Assembly: GCA_902598305.1 (NCBI GenBank)
Contig: CACKBL010000007.1
Coordinates: 1 to 64,000 of the forward strand
Reading direction: 5' to 3'
Origin: an uncultured Bacteroidota bacterium
GTDB taxonomy: Bacteria; Bacteroidota; Bacteroidia; Flavobacteriales; Flavobacteriaceae
DNA length: 64,000 bases
Each line of letters starts with the position of its first letter. Within the stretch, counting starts at the first letter, position 1. Positions 54,925 through 63,819 of the stretch are shown one piece after another. The translations under genes and the position numbers were made by a program. The notes beneath the pieces were generated by a model. The model was not told where the DNA came from. It saw only the letters and a program-made list of their open reading frames with translations, and searched no databases.

Positions 54925-55704
54925 TTATATTTCATTTTTGGACTGTTGCCATAAAATATCAATTTCTTTCAAGTTGAGATCGTTAATTTGTTTTTTTAAT
55001 TTTTTTGTTTTTTGCTCTATATATTTAAAGCGTTTGGAAAATTTTATATTTGTTTGCTCTAAGGCGTCATAAGGATTTATTTTAAAATGTCTTGATAGAT
55101 TTATTAATGAAAACAAAATATCTCCAAACTCTTTTTCTAAATTATCTTTATTTTTTTTATTTAACTCTTCCTTAAACTCAAATATTTCTTCATCTAGCTT
55201 TTGTAATACATCCTCGTGTTTTTTCCAATCAAATCCAACAGAAGAAACCTTTTGCTGAATTCTGTGAGCTTTAAGTATGGGCGGTAAATTAGTTGGTACG
55301 CCGTCTAGAATGCTCCTTCTGCCCTCTTTTAATTTTATTTTTTCCCAATTGGATACAACTTCTTCTGCATTTTTAATTTTTACATCATTATAAATATGAG
55401 GATGTCTTCTAATTAATTTTTCAGTTAATTGTCTAGCGATAATTCCGATATTGAATTTATTTTTTTCAGAGCCTATTTTAGCATAGAAAAGAATGTGAAG
55501 CAACAAATCTCCTAATTCTTCTTTGATACCTTCATAACTTAATTTGTCAATCTCTTCACATAGCTCATATGTTTCTTCTATAGTCAGTGTTTTCAAAGTT
55601 TTAAAAGTTTGTTTTCTATCCCAAGGACACTTCTCTCTTAACTCCCATACAATAGAAATTAATTTTTTAATGTCTCTAATTTGTTCATCTAAAGAATCAT
55701 TCAT
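54925..55704 (-). CDS. mazG: Nucleoside triphosphate pyrophosphohydrolase MazG
   Basis: 259 residues with two MazG domains. N-terminal REKCPWDRKQTFKTL and EETYELCEEID (the ExxE12-28 ExxD metal motif), C-terminal EEIFEFKEELN and EFGDILFSLINL. Removes pyrophosphate from non-canonical or all NTPs; linked to ppGpp control in E. coli. Follows def by 11 bp in the ruvX-def-mazG unit. Confidence 0.94.
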   Translation of the reverse strand: MNDSLDEQIRDIKKLISIVWELREKCPWDRKQTFKTLKTLTIEETYELCEEIDKLSYEGIKEELGDLLLHILFYAKIGSEKNKFNIGIIARQLTEKLIRRHPHIYNDVKIKNAEEVVSNWEKIKLKEGRRSILDGVPTNLPPILKAHRIQQKVSSVGFDWKKHEDVLQKLDEEIFEFKEELNKKNKDNLEKEFGDILFSLINLSRHFKINPYDALEQTNIKFSKRFKYIEQKTKKLKKQINDLNLKEIDILWQQSKNEI

Positions 55705-55715
55705 TTTAATTAAGT

Positions 55716-56288
55716 TTATAAAAATTTCATGTCGTAATCAACCTTAATTTTTCCTGTGGATATTTCTGCAAGCTTCCTTTTGATTGTCTTCTTTTTTAAA
55801 GAAGATAATTTGTCAGTAAAAAGGATTCCTTCAATATGGTCATATTCATGTTGTATAACTCTGGCTGCAATACCTGAAAAGGATTCTTTAGAAACTGTAC
55901 CATTCAAATCTTGAAATTTAATAGTTATAGAATCTTTTCTCTTCACATCCTCTCGTATACCAGGTATACTTAAGCAGCCTTCACTGAAAACACATTCTTT
56001 CCCATACTCTGAAATAATTTTGGGATTAATAAAAACCTTTTTAAACCCTTTTAAAAAATTCTTTTCATCAATTGACAAATCATCATTATCTGAAAAAGGG
56101 TAGGTGTCAACAATAAAGAGTCTGATTGGTTCTCCTATTTGTGGCGCAGCTAGACCAACACCCTGAGCTGCATACATTGTGTCCCACATGTTGATTATCA
56201 AATTTTTTAAATTCTTTTTATTGATAGAAATTGGAAGCGCTTTCTTTTTTAAAACTGAATTTCCATAAGACAGAATTGGTAAAATCAT
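55716..56288 (-). CDS. def: Peptide deformylase
   Basis: 190 residues from the ATG at 56288 (MILPILSYGNSVLKKKA); a longer frame would overlap ruvX. Metal-site motifs: GVGLAAPQ (motif 1), EGCLSIPG (motif 2, Cys ligand) and VIQHEYDHIEG (motif 3, HExxH). Removes the formyl group from nascent proteins. The spacing to ruvX is 4 bp and to mazG 11 bp. Confidence 0.96.
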   Translation of the reverse strand: MILPILSYGNSVLKKKALPISINKKNLKNLIINMWDTMYAAQGVGLAAPQIGEPIRLFIVDTYPFSDNDDLSIDEKNFLKGFKKVFINPKIISEYGKECVFSEGCLSIPGIREDVKRKDSITIKFQDLNGTVSKESFSGIAARVIQHEYDHIEGILFTDKLSSLKKKTIKRKLAEISTGKIKVDYDMKFL

Positions 56289-56292
56289 AGGT

Positions 56293-56712
56293 TCAAGTAT
56301 TTTTGTATGTGGATAAATAAGATTGTAATAAAATTGTTGCACTTACCTTATCAACTAAAAAATGATCTCGTCTTCTTCTTTTGCTAACACCGGATTCAAG
56401 TATTGCGTTAGAGGCAATTTTAGATGTAAATCTCTCATCATGTCTCACAATAGGAATTTTTGGTAAAGATAAATTCAATTTTTTTATAAAATCTTTAATT
56501 TTTTTCTCTATTTGACTTTCAGTGTTATTGTGTTTTTTGGGATGTCCAATAATAAATTTTTCAACAAAGGTTTTTTCACAATATTTAATTAAATATGGAA
56601 TTACTTCTTTTGTTGATATCGCGGTGAGACCAGAAGCAATAATTTTATTAATATCAGTGACTGCTATACCTGTTCTTTTCTGACCATAATCTATCGCTAT
56701 AAAAATTCCCAT
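56293..56712 (-). CDS. ruvX: Holliday junction resolvase-like YqgF/RuvX, pre-16S rRNA nuclease
   Basis: 139 residues. RNase H-like fold with FIAIDYGQKRTGIAVTD (catalytic Asp), IGHPKKHNNTES, VRHDERFTSKIA and DKVSATILLQSYL. The family matures the 5' end of 16S rRNA and may cut junctions. First gene of the ruvX-def-mazG unit. The ATG is only 3 nt after a TATATTTG promoter element, so the transcript is probably leaderless. Confidence 0.93.
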   Translation of the reverse strand: MGIFIAIDYGQKRTGIAVTDINKIIASGLTAISTKEVIPYLIKYCEKTFVEKFIIGHPKKHNNTESQIEKKIKDFIKKLNLSLPKIPIVRHDERFTSKIASNAILESGVSKRRRRDHFLVDKVSATILLQSYLSTYKNT

Positions 56713-56715
56713 TCA

Positions 56716-56723
56716 CAAATATA
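56716..56723 (-). promoter_or_regulatory. -7 element for ruvX-def-mazG
   Basis: On the minus strand TATATTTG with the last G 3 nt from the ruvX ATG; the shortest such distance in the window. No TTG is present 17-23 nt upstream. Confidence 0.6.
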
Positions 56724-56775
56724 TTGATCCTAAGCTTGAAATGAAAAACTTAGCTTCAAAGTAATTTAGATAATG

Positions 56776-56783
56776 TAAATTTG
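56776..56783 (+). promoter_or_regulatory. -7 element for dapD operon
   Basis: TAAATTTG, 12 nt before the dapD ATG, followed by an A-rich stretch. Divergent from the ruvX element within a 83-bp intergenic region. Confidence 0.6.
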
Positions 56784-56795
56784 TAAAAAAAAAAT

Positions 56796-57602
56796 ATGAA
56801 TTCAATTATTGAAAATGCATGGACTAATCGAGATCTACTAAAGAAAGAAGAAACACAAAACAAAATTAGAGAAGTAATTGAAAATCTAGATAAAGGGAAA
56901 ATAAGGGTTGCTGAAAAAAAAGGTAATAAATGGATAACACATGAGTGGATAAAAAAATCTGTTATTCTTTATTTTGCTATTCAAAAAATGGAGACTACAA
57001 AAGCTGGACCTTTAGAATTTCATGACAAAATAGATTTAAAAAACAATTATTCAGAGAGAAATATCAGGGTCGTTCCTCATGCAGTAGCAAGATATGGATC
57101 ATATATTTCAGAGGGTGTTATTTTAATGCCCAGTTTTGTCAACATTGGAGCATATGTTGATGAAGGAACTATGGTAGATACTTGGGCAACTGTTGGAAGC
57201 TGTGCTCAGATAGGTAAAAATGTCCATTTAAGTGGTGGAGTTGGAATAGGTGGGGTTTTAGAACCTCTACAAGCATCTCCAGTTATAATAGAGGATAATG
57301 TTTTCGTTGGTTCAAGATGCATTGTAGTGGAAGGTGTACATGTTAAAAAAGAAGCCGTTTTAGGAGCTAATGTAGTCCTTACAAAATCAACGAAAATATT
57401 TGATGTTTCAAAAAAAGAGACTGTGGAAATAAAAGGTTTTATTCCAGAAAGGTCGGTTGTAATTCCAGGGAGTTATAAAAAAGAATTTAATGATGCAGAA
57501 TTTAATGTCCCCTGTGCATTAATAATTGGAGAAAGAAAAGAAAGTACTGATAAAAAAACTTCTCTCAACGATGTACTTAGAGAACACGGGGTGTCGGTAT
57601 AA
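56796..57602 (+). CDS. dapD: 2,3,4,5-tetrahydropyridine-2,6-dicarboxylate N-succinyltransferase
   Basis: 268 residues. N-terminal helical domain, then left-handed beta-helix built of hexapeptide repeats (AYVDEGTMVDTWATVGSC, SGGVGIGGVLEPLQ, DNVFVGSRCIVVEGV). Adds a succinyl group in the succinylase branch of the DAP/lysine route, matching dapB at 26336. First gene of a plus-strand unit with tsaC, cca and ctaA. Confidence 0.97.
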   Translation: MNSIIENAWTNRDLLKKEETQNKIREVIENLDKGKIRVAEKKGNKWITHEWIKKSVILYFAIQKMETTKAGPLEFHDKIDLKNNYSERNIRVVPHAVARYGSYISEGVILMPSFVNIGAYVDEGTMVDTWATVGSCAQIGKNVHLSGGVGIGGVLEPLQASPVIIEDNVFVGSRCIVVEGVHVKKEAVLGANVVLTKSTKIFDVSKKETVEIKGFIPERSVVIPGSYKKEFNDAEFNVPCALIIGERKESTDKKTSLNDVLREHGVSV

Positions 57603-57608
57603 TCTCAA

Positions 57609-58169
57609 ATGGAGAACAAAATAAATAAAGCAAAAGAAGTTGTATTAAACGGAGGTGTTATATTATATCCAACCGACACTATTTGGGGTATTGGTTGTAG
57701 TGCAATAATTGAATCAGCAATAAAAAAAATACTTAAAATTAAGAGAAGAAATAATAATAAACTTTTAATATGTCTAGTGTCTAGTATAGAAATGCTCAAA
57801 AGGTATGTAAAAAACGTTCCAGAATATGTTTTAAAATATTTAGATGATGATTCACCCACAACAATTGTTTACCCAAAAGTTACGGGTATGAATCAGGTTT
57901 TGTACGGAAAAAATGAGTCAATTGCAATAAGATTAGTTAAAGACAATTTTTGTAAAGAATTAATTAATCAAATAAATGCTCCCTTAATTTCAACCTCTGC
58001 CAACATAAGTGGTAAGCCTTTTCCAAAAAAATTCCAGGAAATTGATAAAAAGATTATAAATGAAGTAGATTATGTTGTTAATTTTGATGACAGTAATTTA
58101 AAAAACCCAAAACCTTCTAGAATTATTAAAGTTTTATTAAATGGCCAAATTGAAATAATTAGGGAATGA
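57609..58169 (+). CDS. L-threonylcarbamoyladenylate synthase (YrdC/Sua5 family)
   Basis: 186 residues, the short TsaC/YrdC form without a Sua5 C-terminal domain. Landmarks: ILYPTDTIWGIGCSA near residue 18, KRRNNNKLLICL, SPTTIVYP, LVSTSANISG-type segment LISTSANISGKPFP. Makes the threonylcarbamoyl-AMP used for the t6A modification of tRNAs decoding ANN codons. Its stop overlaps the start of the CCA-enzyme gene by 4 nt, a tRNA-related pairing. Confidence 0.94.
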   Translation: MENKINKAKEVVLNGGVILYPTDTIWGIGCSAIIESAIKKILKIKRRNNNKLLICLVSSIEMLKRYVKNVPEYVLKYLDDDSPTTIVYPKVTGMNQVLYGKNESIAIRLVKDNFCKELINQINAPLISTSANISGKPFPKKFQEIDKKIINEVDYVVNFDDSNLKNPKPSRIIKVLLNGQIEIIRE

Positions 58170-59617
58170 TTAATACAAATAAAAAAATTCAAAAATTAAT
58201 TAAACAAAATATTGTTGATGTGGTTTACAAAAGTAGTACTTCAATATCACAAGAAACATACGTTGTAGGTGGAGCCGTAAGAGATTGTCTAATGGATAGA
58301 AATAGAAAAAGTTCTGATTTAGATTTTGTTACACTAGGATGCGAAATGACTTTGGCTAATGAGATAAAAAATAAAATAAATAAAAATTTAAAAATAAGCA
58401 GGTTCAAGAAGTTTGGTACTGCACATATTAATTTCAATGAGATTAATATTGAAATTGTTAAAGCTCGTAAGGAGTCCTATAATTCATCAAGTAGAAATCC
58501 AGATGTTGAGCCTGGAAATCTTCTTGATGACTTAAAAAGAAGAGATTTTACAATTAATGCAATAGCTGTAAGTTTAAATGATAAAAATTTTGGTGAGCTA
58601 ATCGATCCTTTTGACGGACTGAATGATTTAGAAAATAAAGTCATTAAAACCCCTACAAGTCCAGAAATAACACTATCAGATGATCCTCTTAGAATACTTA
58701 GAGGGGTTAGATTTAGCTCTGAATTAAATTTTGAGATTGATGATTCCTTATTAAATGCAATGATAAAAAATTGTGATAGGGTTAAAATAATTTCAAAAGA
58801 AAGAATTGTAGATGAAATCAATAAAATTTTATTAACTGATAAACCCTCAAACGGATTTAAATTATTAGATAAAATAGGTTTAATTCAAATATTAATTCCC
58901 TCTTTGAACAAACTAAAGGGAATAGAAGAGATTGAGGGTATTACCCACAAAGACAACTTTTATCACACACTCCAAGTTGTGGACAATATATCCCGAGTAA
59001 CGAATAAAATTTGGTTAAGATGGGCTGCTCTCTTACATGACATTGGTAAACCAAACTCAAAAAGATTTGACAAAAAAATTGGTTGGACTTTTCATGGTCA
59101 CGAGTACATAGGTTCAAAAATGATTTTCGAGATTTTTAAAAAATTAAAAATGCCCTTAAATAGTTCATTAAAATATGTCCAGAAGGTTGTTATGTTAAGT
59201 TCTAGGCCAATAATTTTATCTGAAAATATTGTTACAGATAGCGCTATTAGAAGATTAATTTATGATGCTGGAGAAGAAATTGAAGATTTACTGATGTTGT
59301 GTGAAGCAGATATAACAACCAAAAACAAAAAAAGGCGCGAAAAATATTTAAATAATTTTAAAATTGTAAGACAAAAAATTAAAATAGTTGAGGAAAGAGA
59401 TAAAATTAGGAATTTTCAACCTCCTATATCTGGAAAATTTATTATGAGCATTTTTAATTTAAAGCCCTCAAGAGAGGTCGGGATATTAAAAGAAAAAATT
59501 AAAGATGCTATTCTAGACGGAAAAATCGAAAATGAATACAAATCTGCTTTTGAACTTTTATTAAAAGAGGGTACAAAAATGGGGTTAAAACCAAAAATCA
59601 ATGAGGAAAAAGTTTAA
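58166..59617 (+). CDS. cca: CCA tRNA nucleotidyltransferase with HD domain
   Basis: 483 residues. Class II nucleotidyltransferase motifs GGAVRDCLM and DLDFVT (catalytic Asp pair), RRDFTINAIAV, then the RNA-binding helical part and an HD hydrolase domain with ALLHDIGKP and FHGHEY. Adds CCA to tRNA 3' ends, which is essential here because both tRNA genes in the window lack an encoded CCA. Overlaps tsaC by 4 nt and ctaA by 17 nt. Confidence 0.94.
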   Translation: MINTNKKIQKLIKQNIVDVVYKSSTSISQETYVVGGAVRDCLMDRNRKSSDLDFVTLGCEMTLANEIKNKINKNLKISRFKKFGTAHINFNEINIEIVKARKESYNSSSRNPDVEPGNLLDDLKRRDFTINAIAVSLNDKNFGELIDPFDGLNDLENKVIKTPTSPEITLSDDPLRILRGVRFSSELNFEIDDSLLNAMIKNCDRVKIISKERIVDEINKILLTDKPSNGFKLLDKIGLIQILIPSLNKLKGIEEIEGITHKDNFYHTLQVVDNISRVTNKIWLRWAALLHDIGKPNSKRFDKKIGWTFHGHEYIGSKMIFEIFKKLKMPLNSSLKYVQKVVMLSSRPIILSENIVTDSAIRRLIYDAGEEIEDLLMLCEADITTKNKKRREKYLNNFKIVRQKIKIVEERDKIRNFQPPISGKFIMSIFNLKPSREVGILKEKIKDAILDGKIENEYKSAFELLLKEGTKMGLKPKINEEKV

Positions 59618-60620
59618 TTTCTGGACTAAAACTTCAATTTTACTTGTATACTTGGTTATTGCTACTGGAGGGGTTGTTAGAATGACTGGAAGTGGCATGG
59701 GCTGTCCTGATTGGCCTAAGTGCTTTGGATATTATATACCTCCGACAAACATTGCCCAACTAACTTGGATTTCACAAAAGATATTTAAAAAAGGGCAAAT
59801 GATCATTTATAAAGATGAGCTAAAAATATCAAAAAATAACTTTACAAGTGGATTAGATTTCGATGACAAAAATTGGGAAGATTTTACAAAACACGATTAT
59901 TCAAAATTTAATCCGCTCCACACATGGGTTGAATTTATAAACAGATTGATTGGTGTAATTTGTGGTATATCCGTATTGATTTTGGGCTTTTATTCCCTAC
60001 AATTCTTTAAAAATAAACCCATCATAACTCTTTTAAGTTTATTGACAATAATTGCAGTTGGTTTCCAAGCTTGGTTAGGTAAAATCGTGGTGGACTCCAA
60101 TTTAAATCCCTACAGTATTACCATACATATGCTTATGGCACTTTTAATAATTTCAATTTTAATTTTTATATACTCCCTAAATAGTAATTATAAAAAAAAT
60201 AACGTTAAAAGTTTAGCGTTAAAAAACATTGTTTTACTATCACTTATTTTCACCACAATTCAAATTTTAATTGGAACACAAGTAAGAGAATTTATTGATG
60301 AACAAATAGTAATGATGGGAGAAACGAAGAAAAATTTATGGCTACTTGTCCTTCCTTCAATTTTCTTAACTCATAGGAGTTTTTCACTTTTAATTTTAAC
60401 AGTCAATTTTTTTATTATTTATATATCTAGGAAAATAAATTTGAATTCAAAGATTATTTTTTGGATTTTAGGAATTATTGCAATTGAAATTATTTTAGGC
60501 ATTGCGATGTACTATTTACACTTTCCATTTAGTTCTCAGCCCCTTCATCTATTATTGGCAACAATACTTTTTGGAGTACAATTTTATTTCTACATGTCAA
60601 TTAGAAAAATATCAAAATAA
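59601..60620 (+). CDS. ctaA: Haem A synthase, COX15/CtaA family
   Basis: 339 residues, eight membrane segments. N-terminal VYLVIATGGVVRMTGSGMGCPDWPKCFG (family signature with the CxxxxxxxC pair), HTWVEFINRLIG with haem-ligand His, SITIHMLMALLII, FLTHRSFSLLI and PLHLLLATILF carrying further His. Oxidises haem O to haem A for the aa3-type cytochrome oxidase, so aerobic respiration is implied. Last gene of the dapD unit. Confidence 0.94.
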   Translation: MRKKFNFWTKTSILLVYLVIATGGVVRMTGSGMGCPDWPKCFGYYIPPTNIAQLTWISQKIFKKGQMIIYKDELKISKNNFTSGLDFDDKNWEDFTKHDYSKFNPLHTWVEFINRLIGVICGISVLILGFYSLQFFKNKPIITLLSLLTIIAVGFQAWLGKIVVDSNLNPYSITIHMLMALLIISILIFIYSLNSNYKKNNVKSLALKNIVLLSLIFTTIQILIGTQVREFIDEQIVMMGETKKNLWLLVLPSIFLTHRSFSLLILTVNFFIIYISRKINLNSKIIFWILGIIAIEIILGIAMYYLHFPFSSQPLHLLLATILFGVQFYFYMSIRKISK

Positions 60621-60682
60621 TAATGTAAATATTAGGGAGTGATTCAAGTTTAGATAAGGTAACACAATTAGTGTTTAAAAAG

Positions 60683-61759
60683 TTAAAAATTACTTTTGTT
60701 TATTAGATTTGACATATTCAAGTTTTCATAGTTATTTCTAACATAAGAGAATGAAGCTGACATAACATCTCCCATGCTTTTGACTTTTTTAAATGCTAAA
60801 TCTTTTGTGAATTTATAAATCTCCTGAGATAAGTTTTTAAGATACTCTGGTTTTGATAAAGTGTCTTTGGTCATGATTTTAACTAGAGTTTCCAATCTGG
60901 AACCAGAACTAATTATTCTTTTTGCAACTATAGATCTTTCCTCAATTTTGTACTGAATTACTGAATCTTGATTTAATCTTTTTTTTACAACCCTAATAAT
61001 GGGAAAATTTTCTTTAAAAAACTGAGGTCTGTAGACTTTAAAACTTCCTTCATAACACTGTTGATCAAAGTCGATTGCTCTAATTTTGTAGACTACCTGG
61101 TCAAAATCATGGATTGGTATAACAACGTAGTTGTATGATCTCATATCACCCAGTAATCTTATCATACATCTTTCATTGAATTTAACATATTCCTTAGCTA
61201 TTTGTGCTTGCTGACTAATTGAACACTTTTTTAGTAAATTGTCTATAAAAAAATCACCTGGAATTCCAGAAATGTGTTCTTCAATAAGAGTTTTGTCATT
61301 AACTAAAAAATTTAAATTGTATGGAGATAACATATGCTCAAACTCCAATCCATAAACCCGCGAAGCATCTGTACATTTAATATAAAAATATGTAAAGTTA
61401 TCATTGAGGATATTTCTGACTTTTATTCTAAATGGTTTTGAATTTCCAAATGTACAGTAATCAATAGCATCAATACTTAGATAGGGTAAAGATGACTCAT
61501 TACCATCTGAGTGAAGAAGAGTGTATACTTTTTTTAAGTTATGATCTATGTCTCTTCTTTCGGTATCACTATAATAAACCCTAACCCAAAGTGTATCTTT
61601 ATCGTTTTCATCATATACTGCAACTGAACCGGCAAATCTTAGGAGGTCTTGATATGAAATTGGAGTATAAACCCACCTATTATACTTTTTAAGATAAATA
61701 CTTAAATTTTCTATAATAGGAAAAAAAGGCTTTTTTTTTGAAATAAGTTTTTCTTCCAT
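60683..61759 (-). CDS. Uncharacterised protein with a protein-kinase/APH-like motif series
   Basis: 358 residues, no signal peptide. Not named in any family I can recall, but the order of motifs is that of the kinase fold: an N-lobe strand with FYIKCTDAS (Lys128), acidic residues in GLEFEH (Glu139/141), a hinge-like IEEHISGIPGDFF (159-171), a catalytic-loop-like RLLGDMRSYN with Asp205 and Asn210 at the D-x4-N spacing of kinases and aminoglycoside phosphotransferases, and IRAIDFDQ (Asp230/232) as metal-binding DFD. The region before residue 100 is extra. Whether it is an active kinase is not known. It is divergent from uvrB with both -7 elements in a 75-bp spacer. Confidence 0.75.
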   Translation of the reverse strand: MEEKLISKKKPFFPIIENLSIYLKKYNRWVYTPISYQDLLRFAGSVAVYDENDKDTLWVRVYYSDTERRDIDHNLKKVYTLLHSDGNESSLPYLSIDAIDYCTFGNSKPFRIKVRNILNDNFTYFYIKCTDASRVYGLEFEHMLSPYNLNFLVNDKTLIEEHISGIPGDFFIDNLLKKCSISQQAQIAKEYVKFNERCMIRLLGDMRSYNYVVIPIHDFDQVVYKIRAIDFDQQCYEGSFKVYRPQFFKENFPIIRVVKKRLNQDSVIQYKIEERSIVAKRIISSGSRLETLVKIMTKDTLSKPEYLKNLSQEIYKFTKDLAFKKVKSMGDVMSASFSYVRNNYENLNMSNLINKSNF

Positions 61760-61767
61760 ATAATTTT

Positions 61768-61801
61768 CAAATTTAGCTTCTTTTCAAAAGAAAACGAGCA
61801 A
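61768..61801 (-). promoter_or_regulatory. Promoter for the kinase-like gene
   Basis: On the minus strand TTG (61801-61799), 23 nt, then TAAATTTG (61775-61768), inside the TTG-N17-23-TAnnTTTG consensus. The last G of the -7 element is 8 nt from the ATG at 61759. Confidence 0.6.
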
Positions 61802-61820
61802 TTATAATTCAAATATTCAA

Positions 61821-61828
61821 TAATTTTG
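61821..61828 (+). promoter_or_regulatory. -7 element deciding the uvrB start
   Basis: TAATTTTG overlaps the TTG of the longer frame (61826) and lies 6 nt before the ATG at 61835. This supports 61835 as start with almost no leader. Confidence 0.55.
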
Positions 61829-61834
61829 TCCAAA

Positions 61835-63814
61835 ATGAAATTCAAAATAATATCCAGTTTTAAACCAACAGGAGACCAACCTGAAGCTATCGATCAAATC
61901 TGTGAGGGTTTTAATAACAACTTCAATTATCAAACCCTTCAGGGAGTCACAGGCTCTGGAAAAACATTTACAGTTGCAAATGTAATTGAGAGACTTCAAA
62001 AACCAACCCTTGTCCTAGCACATAATAAAACATTGGCAGCACAACTATATTCTGAATTTAAGTCTTTTTTCCCAGAAAATGCAGTTGAATATTTCGTCTC
62101 TTACTATGATTATTACCAGCCGGAAGCTTACATACCTAGTTCTGGACTATATATTGAAAAAGACCTATCGATTAATGATGAAATAGAAAAATTAAGGCTA
62201 AGTACAACATCTTCACTTCTATCTGGTAGAAGAGATATAATAGTTGTAGCATCTGTCTCTTGTCTATACGGAATTGGAAATCCAAATGAATTTAAAAATA
62301 ACATGATACAAATAAGGGAAAAACAACTTATTCCAAAAATGAAACTACTAAGAGATCTGGTCAAAGGACTTTATTCTAGATCAACAGGTTTGTTTTCAAG
62401 AGGTAATTTCAGGGTGAAGGGAGACATAGTCGATGTTTTTCCAGGTTACTCTGATGTAGCATACAAAATATATTTTTTTGGAGATGAAATTGAAGAAATA
62501 GAAGTCTTTAACCCAATTGATAACTCAAATCTAGGAAAAGTAGAAAATTTAAGAATTTTCCCAGCTAACATATTTGTTACCTCAGAAAATCAATTGGAAA
62601 ATGCCATAAAAAATATCCAATTCGATTTAAAAGATCAAATAGATTTTTTTAAAGACATGGGAAGAAATTTGGAGGCAAAAAGAATAGAGGAAAGAACTAA
62701 TTTTGACTTAGAAATGATCAAAGAACTCGGATACTGTTCAGGCATAGAAAACTACTCAAGATATCTTGACGGTAGAAGTCCTGGAACACGACCATTTTGT
62801 TTATTGGATTATTTCCCCAACGACTATGTTATGGTGGTTGACGAAAGTCACGTAACAATATCACAAGTACATGCTATGTATGGGGGGGATAGAAGTAGAA
62901 AAGAAAACCTAGTGGAATACGGTTTTAGACTTCCTGCAGCTCTTGACAACAGACCTCTAAAATTCGAGGAATTTGAACAATTACAAAGTCAGGTTCTTTA
63001 TGTGAGCGCAACACCCTCTGATTATGAATTTAAAAAATCAAATGGTGTTTTTATTGAACAAATTATAAGACCAACTGGGTTATTAGATCCTGTTATAGAT
63101 GTAAGAAAAAGTAAAAATCAAATTGATGATCTTATTGAAGAGATTCAAAAAAGAGTTGAGTCAAAGGAAAGGACACTCGTAACAACATTAACAAAGAGAA
63201 TGGCGGAAGAACTCACAAATTATCTAGCGAAAATTAGAATAAAAACGAGGTACATCCACAGTGATGTAGAAACGTTAGAGAGGGTTGAAATCATGCAGGG
63301 ACTAAGAAAAGGTGATTTCGATGTTCTCATTGGAGTTAATCTTTTAAGAGAAGGATTGGATTTACCAGAGGTTTCCTTAGTGGTAATATTGGATGCAGAC
63401 AAGGAAGGCTTTTTAAGGTCCAATCGTTCTTTAACGCAAACAATAGGAAGAGCAGCGAGAAATATTAATGGTAAATCCATTCTATATGCCGATAGAATTA
63501 CAGATTCAATGAAAAAAACAATTGAAGAAACAAATTACAGAAGGGAAAAGCAGCAAGAGTTCAACAAAGTTAATAATATCGTTCCAAGACAGATAGAAAA
63601 AACTTTAGAAAACGCTCTTGCAAAAAAAGTTGATTCAGAAATTGAAAAAAAAATAAAAACTGATGAAGAATCGATATACCTGCTACCTAAAAAAAAGATT
63701 GAAGAAAAAATTAGAGAAACAAGAAAAAAAATGGAAAAGGCTGCTCAAGACCTAGATTTCATGGAAGCAGCTAGGTTAAGGGATGAACTTAAAAAACTTA
63801 AAAATAATATATAA
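61835..63814 (+). CDS. uvrB: UvrABC system protein B
   Basis: 659 residues from the ATG at 61835. Walker A LQGVTGSGKTFT near residue 38, the UvrB beta-hairpin motif FVSYYDYYQPEAYIP near 90, DESHVTISQVHAMYGGDRSRK, SATPSDYE, and helicase motifs V-VI (RTLVTTLTKRMAEEL, GVNLLREGLDLPEV, QTIGRAARNINGK). The C-terminal UVR motif (MEKAAQDLDFMEAARLRDELKKL) is present. Verifies and prepares DNA lesions for the UvrC cuts in nucleotide excision repair. Confidence 0.98.
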   Translation: MKFKIISSFKPTGDQPEAIDQICEGFNNNFNYQTLQGVTGSGKTFTVANVIERLQKPTLVLAHNKTLAAQLYSEFKSFFPENAVEYFVSYYDYYQPEAYIPSSGLYIEKDLSINDEIEKLRLSTTSSLLSGRRDIIVVASVSCLYGIGNPNEFKNNMIQIREKQLIPKMKLLRDLVKGLYSRSTGLFSRGNFRVKGDIVDVFPGYSDVAYKIYFFGDEIEEIEVFNPIDNSNLGKVENLRIFPANIFVTSENQLENAIKNIQFDLKDQIDFFKDMGRNLEAKRIEERTNFDLEMIKELGYCSGIENYSRYLDGRSPGTRPFCLLDYFPNDYVMVVDESHVTISQVHAMYGGDRSRKENLVEYGFRLPAALDNRPLKFEEFEQLQSQVLYVSATPSDYEFKKSNGVFIEQIIRPTGLLDPVIDVRKSKNQIDDLIEEIQKRVESKERTLVTTLTKRMAEELTNYLAKIRIKTRYIHSDVETLERVEIMQGLRKGDFDVLIGVNLLREGLDLPEVSLVVILDADKEGFLRSNRSLTQTIGRAARNINGKSILYADRITDSMKKTIEETNYRREKQQEFNKVNNIVPRQIEKTLENALAKKVDSEIEKKIKTDEESIYLLPKKKIEEKIRETRKKMEKAAQDLDFMEAARLRDELKKLKNNI

Positions 63815-63819
63815 AAGCA

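Noticed and set aside
56308-56316. TGTGGATAA, a perfect DnaA box, and others at about 14350 and near 17246 (one mismatch)
   Set aside because: They are single, far apart and inside genes, with no AT-rich unwinding region or clustering, so they do not mark an origin.
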